Positions 18,241 through 26,541 of a stretch of 64,000 nucleotides of DNA are shown piece by piece. The DNA is taken from positions 1 to 64,000 of the forward strand of contig JANQEO010000156.1 of the NCBI GenBank assembly GCA_028278325.1, given 5' to 3'. A model generated the notes under the pieces. That model ran no database searches, was not told the DNA's origin, and saw only the letters and a program-made list of their open reading frames with translations. Each line of letters begins with the position of its first letter. Within the stretch, counting starts at the first letter, position 1. The position numbers were made by a program, and so were the translations under genes. Origin of the DNA: Candidatus Binatia bacterium (GTDB lineage: Bacteria; Desulfobacterota; Binatia; UBA1149; JAJCZL01).

Positions 18241-19317
18241 ATGACCTCGGATTTCGGGACGGAAGGGAGCCGGCCGGTGGAGTCCCGGGATGGTGCCGCG
18301 ACGCCGCTGCTCTCCGTCGTCATCCCCGCCTACAACATCGAGGATTTTGTGGTCGCGGCCGTCGACTCCGCTTTGGCGCAGACCCTGGCCGACCTGGAGG
18401 TGATCGTCGTCGATGACGGCTCGACCGACCGCACGGCCGAGCGCGTGGCGGCGCTGGCGGATCCACGGCTCCGCCTCATCCGCCAAGAGAACCGGGGCCT
18501 GGGCGGGGCGCGGAACAGCGGTATCAGGGCCGCCCGGGGCCGATTCGTCGGTTTGCTGGACGGCGACGATATTTGGTACCCGGAGAAAGCCGAGCGGCAT
18601 TTGGCGATCATGCAGGCCGATCCCGAGATCGGCCTGACCTTCAGTCACTCCCGATACATCGACGAAGACGGACAACCCACCGGGGGCTTGCTGATCTCCA
18701 AGTGTATCTCGCCAAGTGTGGAGGACCTGGTCCGGCGCAATCACGTCGGCAATGGAAGCACGCCAATCATTCGGCGTGATGCTTTTCAGCGCGCGGGTCT
18801 GTTCAACGAGAGCCTGAGGAGCCTGCATTCCGCCGAGGATTACGAGATGTGGGTGCGGCTTCTCCACGCCTCTGAATGCCGGGCGCGCCTGATTCCCGAG
18901 GCCCTCACGGGATACCGCATCCGGTCGAGCAGCTTGAGCATGGACTTTGACCGTTTCCACGAGGCGGGCCGGCAGGCGGTGCGGCTGATGGAAGGCTACA
19001 TTCCCGATTTGCCCGAGGCCGCGAAGGCGCGGGGCCTTGCCGATTCCGCCAGGATCACCAGCCGGAAAGCGCTGTCCGCGGGGAACCTCGCCGTGGCACG
19101 GCGCTATCTGCTGAAAGCGCTCGGCTACTCGCCGAGCCTCGTTTTGCGGGATTGGCGGGCGCTCGGGACCTTCCTCATGATCCTGGTTCAGAGCCTTTGT
19201 CCGGCGCGTCTGCGGCCAGGCGTGCAGCGCGCCGGCTATGCCACGGCGGCATTCGCCCACCGCCTATCCTCCGGATCGCCGGGACGAGCCGAAGGCCGGC
19301 CGGACGCCCGGCCATGA
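18241..19317 (+). CDS. family 2 glycosyltransferase
   Basis: This GT2 enzyme has 358 residues: LLSVVIPAYNIEDFVVAAVD, VVDDGSTDRTAERV, and LDGDDIW as the DxD region. The acceptor side reads SAEDYEMWVRLL. A C-terminal helical part (SRKALSAGNLAVARRYLLKA) has the same length as in the neighbouring GT2 proteins. I chose ATG 18241, preceded by GGAGAG about 10 bases upstream; ATG 18211 and an open frame further up give non-family sequence that overlaps the end of the previous gene. It forms a tandem pair with the gene at 17184. Confidence 0.88.
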   Translation: MTSDFGTEGSRPVESRDGAATPLLSVVIPAYNIEDFVVAAVDSALAQTLADLEVIVVDDGSTDRTAERVAALADPRLRLIRQENRGLGGARNSGIRAARGRFVGLLDGDDIWYPEKAERHLAIMQADPEIGLTFSHSRYIDEDGQPTGGLLISKCISPSVEDLVRRNHVGNGSTPIIRRDAFQRAGLFNESLRSLHSAEDYEMWVRLLHASECRARLIPEALTGYRIRSSSLSMDFDRFHEAGRQAVRLMEGYIPDLPEAAKARGLADSARITSRKALSAGNLAVARRYLLKALGYSPSLVLRDWRALGTFLMILVQSLCPARLRPGVQRAGYATAAFAHRLSSGSPGRAEGRPDARP

Positions 19318-19523
19318 TCCGGGCTCGGGGCCTTACACGCAAGAAGGGGCGCGGGCATCCGTTGCGCTGTCCGGCCTTACGACGGGCCGGCGGGGACCGG
19401 GCGGGTCTGATGGGGATGAGCCCGGCCCGGCGGCTTCGGTTCTATTGCACCTGGGCAGGTATTCTCTTAGATTCTATTCTGGATTGACTCCTATATAATA
19501 TTGCCAGTTTCAGATCATTACTA

Positions 19524-20180
19524 TTGAGCGGTCGTGTGTTATTGAAGAAAAGTGATCTCATAGTACTTGGCGCGGGCGGATTCGGGCAGGAGGTCGCCGA
19601 TATCGCTCGAACGACGGGTGAATTTGTTGTACGAGGTTTTGTCGAAGGCATCGACCGAGGAAAGTGCGGCCGGGATCTCGACGGGGCGCCGATCCTCTGG
19701 GTCGAGGACTTGGCGGGTCGCGGCGATGGATTTCACTTGGTCTGTGCCGTCGGGTCGACCAAGCGGCAGAAATTCATTGCCCAGGTGGCGGAGCTCGGAT
19801 GGCCCTTCGCGCGCGTCGTTCACCCCGACACAACGGTGTCCCCTTGGGCACATATCGAGGATGGCGTCGTGATCAATGGAAGGGCCGTTATTGGAATACA
19901 CAGCCGTATCGGAAAGCATACCATACTCAATAGGGGCGTTTTGATTGGGCATCACTGTGAAATCGGAGCGGTGAATACTATATCGCCGGGGGTGAACATT
20001 GGCGGCCATACGACAATCGGAGATGAAGTATTCATAGGTATGGGAGCGGTCGTCTTCGACCACTTGAAGATCGGCGAAAAAGCGGTCATTGCGGGCGGTG
20101 CTGTGGTTCGAGAGGATGTACCCGCCAGGACCATGGTGGCCGGCGTTCCCGCCACGGTCAAAGAACCGGCAACGACTTAG
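19524..20180 (+). CDS. sugar O-acyltransferase/NeuD (PglD)-type hexapeptide acetyltransferase
   Basis: The protein (218 residues from TTG 19524) has an N-terminal Rossmann-like domain (LIVLGAGGFGQEVADIA) and a C-terminal left-handed beta helix made of hexapeptide repeats (VVINGRAVIGIHSRIGKHTI, then ISPGVNIGG and VVFDHLKIGEKAVI). The likely catalytic His lies in LIGHHCEIG. This is the PglD/NeuD architecture, which acetylates amino groups or hydroxyls of nucleotide sugars. The start is uncertain: GTG 19536 and TTG 19542 are equally possible and no ribosome-binding site is clear. The 5' part is AT-richer than its neighbours, and a TATAAT hexamer lies at 19494-19499. An ABC exporter follows. Confidence 0.88.
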   Translation: MSGRVLLKKSDLIVLGAGGFGQEVADIARTTGEFVVRGFVEGIDRGKCGRDLDGAPILWVEDLAGRGDGFHLVCAVGSTKRQKFIAQVAELGWPFARVVHPDTTVSPWAHIEDGVVINGRAVIGIHSRIGKHTILNRGVLIGHHCEIGAVNTISPGVNIGGHTTIGDEVFIGMGAVVFDHLKIGEKAVIAGGAVVREDVPARTMVAGVPATVKEPATT

Positions 20181-20406
20181 CCGGCTTTGTTTGTTCTCTT
20201 TCGCGGTCTTCTCCGGAACCTCACGAGCGCATTTCTTATGATCCACCCGAACTTGGCAGGTAGGTACAGACAGCTGGGCCTTGGTGAACGACAAGGTTCC
20301 TGTCGGCTAGCGAGGGACGGGCGCTCCGTCGACCTCGCCCGATCGTGCTCCAGCCGCGAGAGAGGCCGGTCATGGCACGCGCCCCGTGCGAAAGGCGTCC
20401 AGGCCC

Positions 20407-22143
20407 ATGGTTGAGCGCGCGCGGCAACCCGGGATCATTCGGTTCTTTTTCGAGTCATATCCCTACCGGACGGCCATCGTCACGGTGCTGATGCTCGCGG
20501 CCAACTTGCTCGAGGGCATCGGCGTGCTGGCCCTGCTTTCGATCCTGACGACTCTCTTGAACGGTGGCGCCGCGCAAGCCCCCGGTGGGGGCGCGGGAGA
20601 GATCTTCAGCGGGATTTTCGAGTGGATCGGCATCGAGATGAGCTTGACCTCGCTCCTCGCCTGCATGGTGCTCTTGATGTTCGGAAAAGGCGCCTTGTTC
20701 TGGGTCGCGTTGCGCCAGTCGCGTTTCGCCGCCGTGGCGGTCGTGACCGAATGCCGGCTGCAGTTGCTGTCGAATTTGTTTCGCTCCCGTTGGTCCTACT
20801 TCGTCGACCAAAGGCCCGGCGATCTGGCAAACGCGCTGAGCGGCGAAGCCCAGGCCACGGCGGACGCTTTCGATCACCTGTGCCGTGCCTTCGCGGCCGC
20901 TTGGCTCGCATTGGTCTATGCCGTCATCGTGCTCGTGATCTCCTGGCAAGCCTTTTTCATCTGGCTGGTGGTCATGCTGGTCGCCAGCAGAGCCTTTCAG
21001 ATGATCAATGTCGCGAGCCGGCGTGTCGGAGTCAGACTCTCTCACTTGAGACGAAACCTGGTGGGCGATCTGGTCAGCGCGGTGCAGGGCATGCGGCCGA
21101 TCCGGGCGATGGCGCAGGAATCCGGCTTCGAGCCGCAGCTGCGCAGCAGGGCGGACGGCATCCAGGTCGCCGAACGGCACAACATAACCCTGAGCACGAT
21201 CCTGCTCGCTTTCTTCGAACCGGTCTTGACCCTGGTGATCTGCAGCTTTCTTTGGCTGGGGTCTCAAATGGACTATGGCCTGGCCGAGCTGAGCATCATC
21301 GTATTCGCCGTATGGCGGGTGAGCACGCAGGTTCAGTACGCCCATGGGCACTATCGTGAGTTGAGCGTCAACGAGCCCTTCTTTCTCTCGCTGCAGTCTA
21401 CGATCCGCCAGGCCGCGCAAGCCCGAGAAAGCGCGCATGGCACCCAGTCGCCACCGCAGGGCCTGGTCGATATCAAACTGGAGCAGATATCTTTCAGCTA
21501 CGACACCAACCAAGTCTTCGACAACGCCTCTCTGACCATTCCCGCGGGCAAGCTGACAGTCTTCAAGGGACCCTCCGGAGTCGGCAAATCGACCCTGATC
21601 GATATTCTCTTGGGCCTTCAGGAGCCGAGCAGCGGATGCGTGATGGTGGGCGAAATTCCCTTGTCGGACATAACTCTGACGGACTGGCGCCGGAAAATCG
21701 GTTATGTCCCGCAGGAGGTGGCGCTCTTTCACGATACGGTGTTCGAGAACGTCGTCATGGGCGACGGGAGAATCACCGAAAGCGACGTCCGGGCCGCACT
21801 GCAATCCGTGGGCGCCTTGGACTTCGTGAGCGCTTTGCCGCAGGGCCTGGCGACCCCCCTGGGGGAGCGGGGAACGCGCTTGTCCGGAGGCCAGAAGCAA
21901 AGGATCGCGATCGCGCGAGCTTTGGTCCGCAATCCGGAGCTACTCATTCTCGATGAGGCGACAACGGCCCTCGATCCGGAGTCGGAGCAGGCGATCGTCG
22001 ACGTTGTTTTGCAGCTCCGCGGCACGACGACGATCCTCGCCGTCTCCCATCAGCCGGTCATGGTCCGAGCGGCCGATGTGGAGTATCGGCTGCACGGCGG
22101 CAAGGTTCGCCTAGAAGAAAGGGATCAAGAGCAGTCGCTCTAG
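20407..22143 (+). CDS. ABC transporter, fused permease-ATPase (polysaccharide/lipid-linked sugar exporter type)
   Basis: The 578-residue half-transporter has an N-terminal ABC type 1 membrane domain with about six spans (to about residue 320) and a C-terminal ATPase. The ATPase has Walker A GPSGVGKST, signature LSGGQKQRIAIARAL and Walker B LLILDEATTALD, with the switch His in VSHQP. The fused layout is that of MsbA/PglK-like exporters that flip lipid-linked oligosaccharides or lipids. I use ATG 20407; a GTG at 20386 is possible. It lies after a NeuD-type gene and is convergent with the fucosyltransferase genes. It could act as a flippase besides the Wzx-like protein at 53239. Confidence 0.88.
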   Translation: MVERARQPGIIRFFFESYPYRTAIVTVLMLAANLLEGIGVLALLSILTTLLNGGAAQAPGGGAGEIFSGIFEWIGIEMSLTSLLACMVLLMFGKGALFWVALRQSRFAAVAVVTECRLQLLSNLFRSRWSYFVDQRPGDLANALSGEAQATADAFDHLCRAFAAAWLALVYAVIVLVISWQAFFIWLVVMLVASRAFQMINVASRRVGVRLSHLRRNLVGDLVSAVQGMRPIRAMAQESGFEPQLRSRADGIQVAERHNITLSTILLAFFEPVLTLVICSFLWLGSQMDYGLAELSIIVFAVWRVSTQVQYAHGHYRELSVNEPFFLSLQSTIRQAAQARESAHGTQSPPQGLVDIKLEQISFSYDTNQVFDNASLTIPAGKLTVFKGPSGVGKSTLIDILLGLQEPSSGCVMVGEIPLSDITLTDWRRKIGYVPQEVALFHDTVFENVVMGDGRITESDVRAALQSVGALDFVSALPQGLATPLGERGTRLSGGQKQRIAIARALVRNPELLILDEATTALDPESEQAIVDVVLQLRGTTTILAVSHQPVMVRAADVEYRLHGGKVRLEERDQEQSL

Positions 22144-22166
22144 ATTATTCGCGACTTTCGTCGAAC

Positions 22167-22247
22167 CGGCACCGGCCCACTCCCCCTCCCGCCTAACCTC
22201 GGCATCGTAAGCTATGGGTGGCCGGGAGGGGGAGTGGGCCGGTGCCG
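22167..22247. repeat. perfect 25-bp inverted repeat between convergent genes
   Basis: Bases 22167-22191 (starting CGGCACCGGCCCACTC) are exactly complementary to 22223-22247, with a 31-nt loop. The stem is very GC-rich. It lies in the 121-bp gap between the ABC exporter and the fucosyltransferase-like gene, so it can fold in transcripts from both sides. No T-run follows either arm, so it is not a classical intrinsic terminator. It may act as an RNA-stabilising or bidirectional stop hairpin. Confidence 0.85.
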
Positions 22248-22264
22248 TGAGAAATTGGACCGCG

Positions 22265-23320
22265 CTAACGGTTCCCCGCCGCAGCGCGGCGCCGGTCGCG
22301 GTAAGCGATCCACAAGGCAAGGTACAATCCGAACTGTCGCCTGAACTTCCAGCGGATCCAGGCGACCGGCGATACCGAACGTTGAACGTCGAGGAGATTG
22401 AGGTCGATGCACCGGAGATCCGGGTTGAAGTACATCGCGAACTCCCCCACCGCCGAGGTGCATTTCAAGAGAAAATCGCAGCGGGACAGCAGGAGGCAAT
22501 CGATCAAGACATCCTCGCCCTTGCGGTAGTTCTGGCCCTCGCGCAACTGAAAGGCGTTGCGGTACCCCGCCGTTCTGAGTGCGTCGTAGGACAGCAGGCG
22601 CTCTGCGTAGCGCGCACGCAGGCTCTCTATGAACTGGACCTGGTCCGAGGCAGCGAAGATCTTGCATGGCCCGTGTTTGGCCAGGTAGTCGTCAATGAAA
22701 GGAAAGTACTCTTCCGGCCTGACGATACGCATGAGGTGGGCCGTGGAGAGCGCGGAGCCCTTGTCGGTGCCCCGCAGATGAAGGCCAAGGACGTGTTCGC
22801 CGGCGAAATGCGCCGCGGCAAAGTCATCGACCTTCTTCAAGATCTCAGGCTTTACCTTGATATGCGCCTTCACGAGGGGATAGGCCTTTCGGCGTTGCTC
22901 TTCGTACCAGGCGTTTCCACGAATGGCTTCATAGTACTGGCAGCCGTGGGGATAGACATAGACGCTGTCCGGCTCTCGGATGTGAATGTAATGGAGCTCC
23001 TCGTTGCTCAAGGTCACCACATCATCGCCCGATAAGGGGTCGCCCGGATCGGCGATCCGACGCATCACGTCGTCATAGGTCAGACCGTCGACGGGCTCGA
23101 AATAGTAGTCCCAGCTGTTCTCGCCATGCGCGGGGTCGTAGAAGGCATTGGCGCCGTCGCCCGATTGAGGCCCGAAATTGACCACGGCCCTGTATCCGTG
23201 CTTGCGGGCGTAGATCAGTTGATTGACCACGTAATTGACGTAGGCGAAGAAGCCCGCATAGGAGTGGTCAATGGTGACGACGAGGACTTTCTCGTCTGTC
23301 TCGGGCCGGGATTGTGCCAT
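22265..23320 (-). CDS. fucosyltransferase-like protein (GT23/NodZ/O-fucosyltransferase superfamily)
   Basis: The 351-residue protein carries the GDP-fucose-binding type motif LGLHLRGTDKGS near residue 180. Late in the protein, LLLSRCDFLLKCTSAVGEFA matches the conserved donor-site region of alpha-1,6-fucosyltransferases (NodZ, FUT8) and related enzymes. Its start directly follows the stop of the upstream GT11 gene (TGA then ATG with no gap), so the pair is translationally linked. Two adjacent fucosyltransferase-like enzymes suggest a fucose-containing polymer. The exact linkage is unknown, and donors other than GDP-fucose cannot be excluded. Confidence 0.75.
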   Translation of the reverse strand: MAQSRPETDEKVLVVTIDHSYAGFFAYVNYVVNQLIYARKHGYRAVVNFGPQSGDGANAFYDPAHGENSWDYYFEPVDGLTYDDVMRRIADPGDPLSGDDVVTLSNEELHYIHIREPDSVYVYPHGCQYYEAIRGNAWYEEQRRKAYPLVKAHIKVKPEILKKVDDFAAAHFAGEHVLGLHLRGTDKGSALSTAHLMRIVRPEEYFPFIDDYLAKHGPCKIFAASDQVQFIESLRARYAERLLSYDALRTAGYRNAFQLREGQNYRKGEDVLIDCLLLSRCDFLLKCTSAVGEFAMYFNPDLRCIDLNLLDVQRSVSPVAWIRWKFRRQFGLYLALWIAYRDRRRAAAGNR

Positions 23321-24229
23321 TCAACTCTCCAAGCTCACCCAATCGGCTGGGACAATCGCCGCCGACGCGCCCGGGTGAAGCGCTTCATTGAACCACTTTT
23401 TCGGGGCCACGACCTGTTTTTCGGGATTGGCGTTCAGCCAGGCCGCCCACCAGGAAAACGAGCTGTTGGAAATGATCGCGTGCGAGCAGGCCGATATCAA
23501 AGCGAAGTCCTGTATGCCCGAACGCCCGGTGGAGTAGTCGATGTTGCTTCCCTTGAATCGTTCCCTACACCACGCCACGTCGTCGGTGAAGATCATGTAG
23601 TTGTAGTTCGGGCCGAAATGGTCCAACGCTCGCCTGAAGTACCCTTCTCCCGGGAATTGAAGGTAATCGTTGGCCAGGGCATCGGTCCGGCGAACGTGCA
23701 AGGCGACCAGATCGGACTGCTGACGGAACGCTTCCGCCTCCGCCTCGACGCCTGTCGATTTGACGAAGGTGAGGTCACGGCGGATGACGTCTTCGCTGCC
23801 CTCGAAGTATCTAGGCGATTGAAAGTAGCCGGCGAGGTAGACATCGGCCGGCAGGTCGGCGAACCACTCCGGGTAGCCCATCGGGGCTTTTCGAGCGAGG
23901 TGGTCCAGGAGCGTGGGTTCCTGGCCTTGCACCACCCACTGCGGAACGACCGGCAATCCGATCCGGCGCAGAGGTTGCAGGCCGCGCTCGAAGCGTTGCT
24001 GCGCGAGGCTGACGTCGATTTCCGCGCCGGCAACGTCGAAATAGTCCAGCTCATAGGTGAAGTGCGGCGGCGGCCTCCGGGTACTTCGGAAATGGGACAG
24101 GTCGAGGGCAAGCTCGCATCCGTGGACGAGGGAAAGATGCCGGCCGGCCGCATACATGAAGAGCTGATTGCCGAGCCCGACGAAGATGCGGACAGTCACT
24201 CTTCTTCTCAAGTTCGCGCGCTTCCACAT
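23321..24229 (-). CDS. alpha-1,2-fucosyltransferase-like protein (GT11)
   Basis: The 302-residue protein has the GT11 hallmarks. These are GLGNQLFMYAAGRHLSL at the N-terminus, the donor-binding motif VALHVRRTDAL (HxRRxD), and ISNSSFSWWAAWLN near the C-terminus. Family enzymes transfer L-fucose from GDP-fucose in alpha-1,2 linkage; some use other GDP-sugars. I give ATG 24229; GTG 24199 (MTVRIFVGLGNQ) is closer to typical family N-termini and has a purine-rich stretch upstream. It overlaps nothing and is directly followed by the second fucosyltransferase-like gene. Confidence 0.9.
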   Translation of the reverse strand: MWKRANLRRRVTVRIFVGLGNQLFMYAAGRHLSLVHGCELALDLSHFRSTRRPPPHFTYELDYFDVAGAEIDVSLAQQRFERGLQPLRRIGLPVVPQWVVQGQEPTLLDHLARKAPMGYPEWFADLPADVYLAGYFQSPRYFEGSEDVIRRDLTFVKSTGVEAEAEAFRQQSDLVALHVRRTDALANDYLQFPGEGYFRRALDHFGPNYNYMIFTDDVAWCRERFKGSNIDYSTGRSGIQDFALISACSHAIISNSSFSWWAAWLNANPEKQVVAPKKWFNEALHPGASAAIVPADWVSLES

Positions 24230-24401
24230 TGGGCCAACCGGCAGACCACGATCGCCAACAACATCGATCAGACAAGCCGACGGATCAAATAATCCATCTG
24301 CACAACACCAACAACTTTATACCCCAATTAGTTACTCTTGATTATGCACATATTTGCGGACAACGAGAAATACAAAATCTCTAAGAGTGAAACATTCAAT
24401 T

Positions 24402-25013
24402 CTATGCAGAATACCGCTCCACTTTTGCCTCGATCAATTTTCCCCAGTAGCTGACATGGAGTTTCTCGATCTTGTAGTCGGTGTCCAGCATGCGCGCGTA
24501 TTGCGCCTCCAGATTGCCCGGCGAGAGCTCTGAATAATCCTTTGTAAACAGGATCGGTAGATCGCGAGAATGGGCCATCTCAGGGCTCTCCTGAGCGATC
24601 GGTATGGATTTGAGATAGAGCGCCTCCCAAGTGCGGAAACAGTCGACGCCGTTGCCCTGAGGCGAGATGGTGAAGCGGTGCTGGCTGATCTGCCGGTAGA
24701 ATTGGAGCGAGCGCATGTGATGCCCGCCAAGCATGTAGCCCATGCCTGAGAAGGTGATCCAATCGCGATCCTTGAGCGTTTGATAGATCGCCGTTCGACG
24801 CGCGGTGAAATCCGGCTGGTCCGGTGCGCCGAGTGAGAAATTGCAGTAGACGAGCCCCGATTTACCTGCGCCCAAACCAGCAAGCGCAAGCCGCCAGGGG
24901 TAGCGAGTCAGGTGTCTGCCTGGATGGAGATTGACGCCTTTCGGCAGGGCGGTGATGCGGGGGGGTCGCTTGGCTCTCTCGCGGTGTTTACCCCCGCGCC
25001 GGTTCCGTGAGAA
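24402..25013 (-). pseudogene. 5'-truncated exostosin-like (GT47-type) glycosyltransferase
   Basis: The frame is open from a TGA at 25014-25016 down to the stop at 24402. The last 157 codons from a TTG at 24875 are well conserved in character. FTISPQGNGVDCFRTWEALY followed by LKSIPIAQES is the donor-domain motif of exostosin-like enzymes. Coding sense continues upstream of 24875 (PPRITALPKGVNLHP), but there is no ATG, GTG or TTG in frame before the stop. The N-terminal half of a normal enzyme is missing. I read it as a truncated, probably inactive gene. A shorter live protein from TTG 24875 is possible but would lack the acceptor domain. Confidence 0.6.
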
Positions 25014-25236
25014 TCAGGAACGATCTGGCTTAGTCTATAGAGGTAGGACCGGATAAAATGGAACGTGAATATTGTCCCTTTGCCTCAAGATTTCGACTTC
25101 GGGATGGTTCCGTCTTATTTACGAAAGTATAATGGGGGCAAGTGTTTTTAACGCGGTGCGGTGGTGGTAAACGCATGGAAATGATAGTGGGCGCGGGCGG
25201 GCCGACGGGTGATGCGCCGCCGCGAGAGGTGAGGAA

Positions 25237-26541
25237 TTGGCGGTCGGCACGGCCATAGCCTCCAGTGGATCAGGGCAGTTTTGGGCGCCGGACCGTCTGC
25301 TGGCCGGATTCATCATCTTGACGCCGCTTCTTTGGGCGGCCGGTCTCATAACACCGCTAGCACTCCTCCTCGCACTCATCCTTCTGTGCCGCGTTCCCTT
25401 GCACGTCATCCTGCACGACAGGATCTTCTGGGCGTGGTGTCTGGTCGGCCTGATGCAGCTGGTTTCCGTCATCAAGAACTGCGCCGCTTTGGGGTCGACC
25501 CTGACCTGCGTTCCGCGCTGGTCTATCTCGACGGTCGTGCTTGGCTGGTTTGTTCTTGCGACGGCGCTCCTGGTCGGGCGCCACTTCCGGATGGCGACAC
25601 CGCGGCTGACCAGAGCGTTCTGCGTGCTGGGCCTCTATTTCGCAATTCTGAGTGTGGTCTGCTTGGCGCTTTACTATGGCCTGGGGTGGAGGATCCTGAA
25701 CATTCCCTCTCCCATAGCCCTCCTCCTGCCGCAATCCCTGCCGGCCGTGAAGTTTCAATTCACCATGCAGTTCTTCGGTTCCGATCGGGTCTTCGGAATG
25801 GTCGTGCCGCGTTTGGCGCTGTTCTATCCCTGGTCGGTCGTGTTGAGCTTTGTCGGACTTGCAACGGTCTGCATTGCCTTGCAGGACTTGTCGCGGTTTT
25901 GGCGTTCGCTCGGTGTCGGCGGCGGACTGTTGGTAGTGGTGCTGAGCTGGAGTCGGGTTGGATTCGTCCTCTGTCTGATATCTCTATTGGTGTATGCCTG
26001 GGCCCGAGTCCACGTCGGTTATCGCTGGCTGGCTGGCTTTGCGATCGTCGGCTTCTGCGCTTTGGCGGTTGCGCTCGATCCCACTTTGGTCGGGTTCATG
26101 CAAGACCTCTATGACCGATTCACCGCAGCTCGGCCAGGCTCCAGCATGGCGCGTACGCTCGTCTATGAGATGACCTGGAACGAGGTGGTGAAGGCACCCA
26201 TCCTCGGTTACGGCTGGCCGGGGCCCTATGTCCATCCGAACATCCCGGCCCCCATCGGCAGTCACTCCACCTTTCTCGGCGTCCTCTATACGGGTGGCGT
26301 GTTGATGCTGGTCCCCCTGCTTGCTGCCTTCGTAGGCATGCTGGTGGCGGGCTATCGGGCCGCCGTTCGCGGCGGTGTGCGAGAGCGGGCCGGGTTCGTG
26401 GTTCTGGTTTCGCTCGCCATATTTTCCGTTGGCGAATCGATCTATACCTTCGTGCTGCCGTGTCTGCCGGTCTTCGTTTGGCTCGGCGCCTGCCGCGCTC
26501 CGCCGAATTACCTGGCAGGCGAGACATCGGGCGGAAGATGA
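25237..26541 (+). CDS. O-antigen ligase/Wzy polymerase-like membrane protein
   Basis: The 434-residue protein has 10-12 predicted hydrophobic spans. A large periplasmic loop in the C-terminal third contains the pattern ILGYGWPGPYVHPN, then GSHSTFLGVLYTGG, typical of Wzy/WaaL proteins (conserved G-x-G and H-N/S region). It would polymerise or ligate lipid-linked repeat units at the periplasmic face. The start is TTG at 25237, with a strong ribosome-binding site GAGGTGAGG at 25226-25234. Its stop overlaps the next ATG by four bases (ATGA), so the secreted protein at 26538 is coupled to it. A second Wzy-like gene lies at 50306. Confidence 0.85.
   Translation: MAVGTAIASSGSGQFWAPDRLLAGFIILTPLLWAAGLITPLALLLALILLCRVPLHVILHDRIFWAWCLVGLMQLVSVIKNCAALGSTLTCVPRWSISTVVLGWFVLATALLVGRHFRMATPRLTRAFCVLGLYFAILSVVCLALYYGLGWRILNIPSPIALLLPQSLPAVKFQFTMQFFGSDRVFGMVVPRLALFYPWSVVLSFVGLATVCIALQDLSRFWRSLGVGGGLLVVVLSWSRVGFVLCLISLLVYAWARVHVGYRWLAGFAIVGFCALAVALDPTLVGFMQDLYDRFTAARPGSSMARTLVYEMTWNEVVKAPILGYGWPGPYVHPNIPAPIGSHSTFLGVLYTGGVLMLVPLLAAFVGMLVAGYRAAVRGGVRERAGFVVLVSLAIFSVGESIYTFVLPCLPVFVWLGACRAPPNYLAGETSGGR

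Noticed and set aside
20455..21900. A 481-codon antisense frame over the ABC exporter
   Set aside because: Shadow frame; composition is not protein-like and there is no ribosome-binding site.
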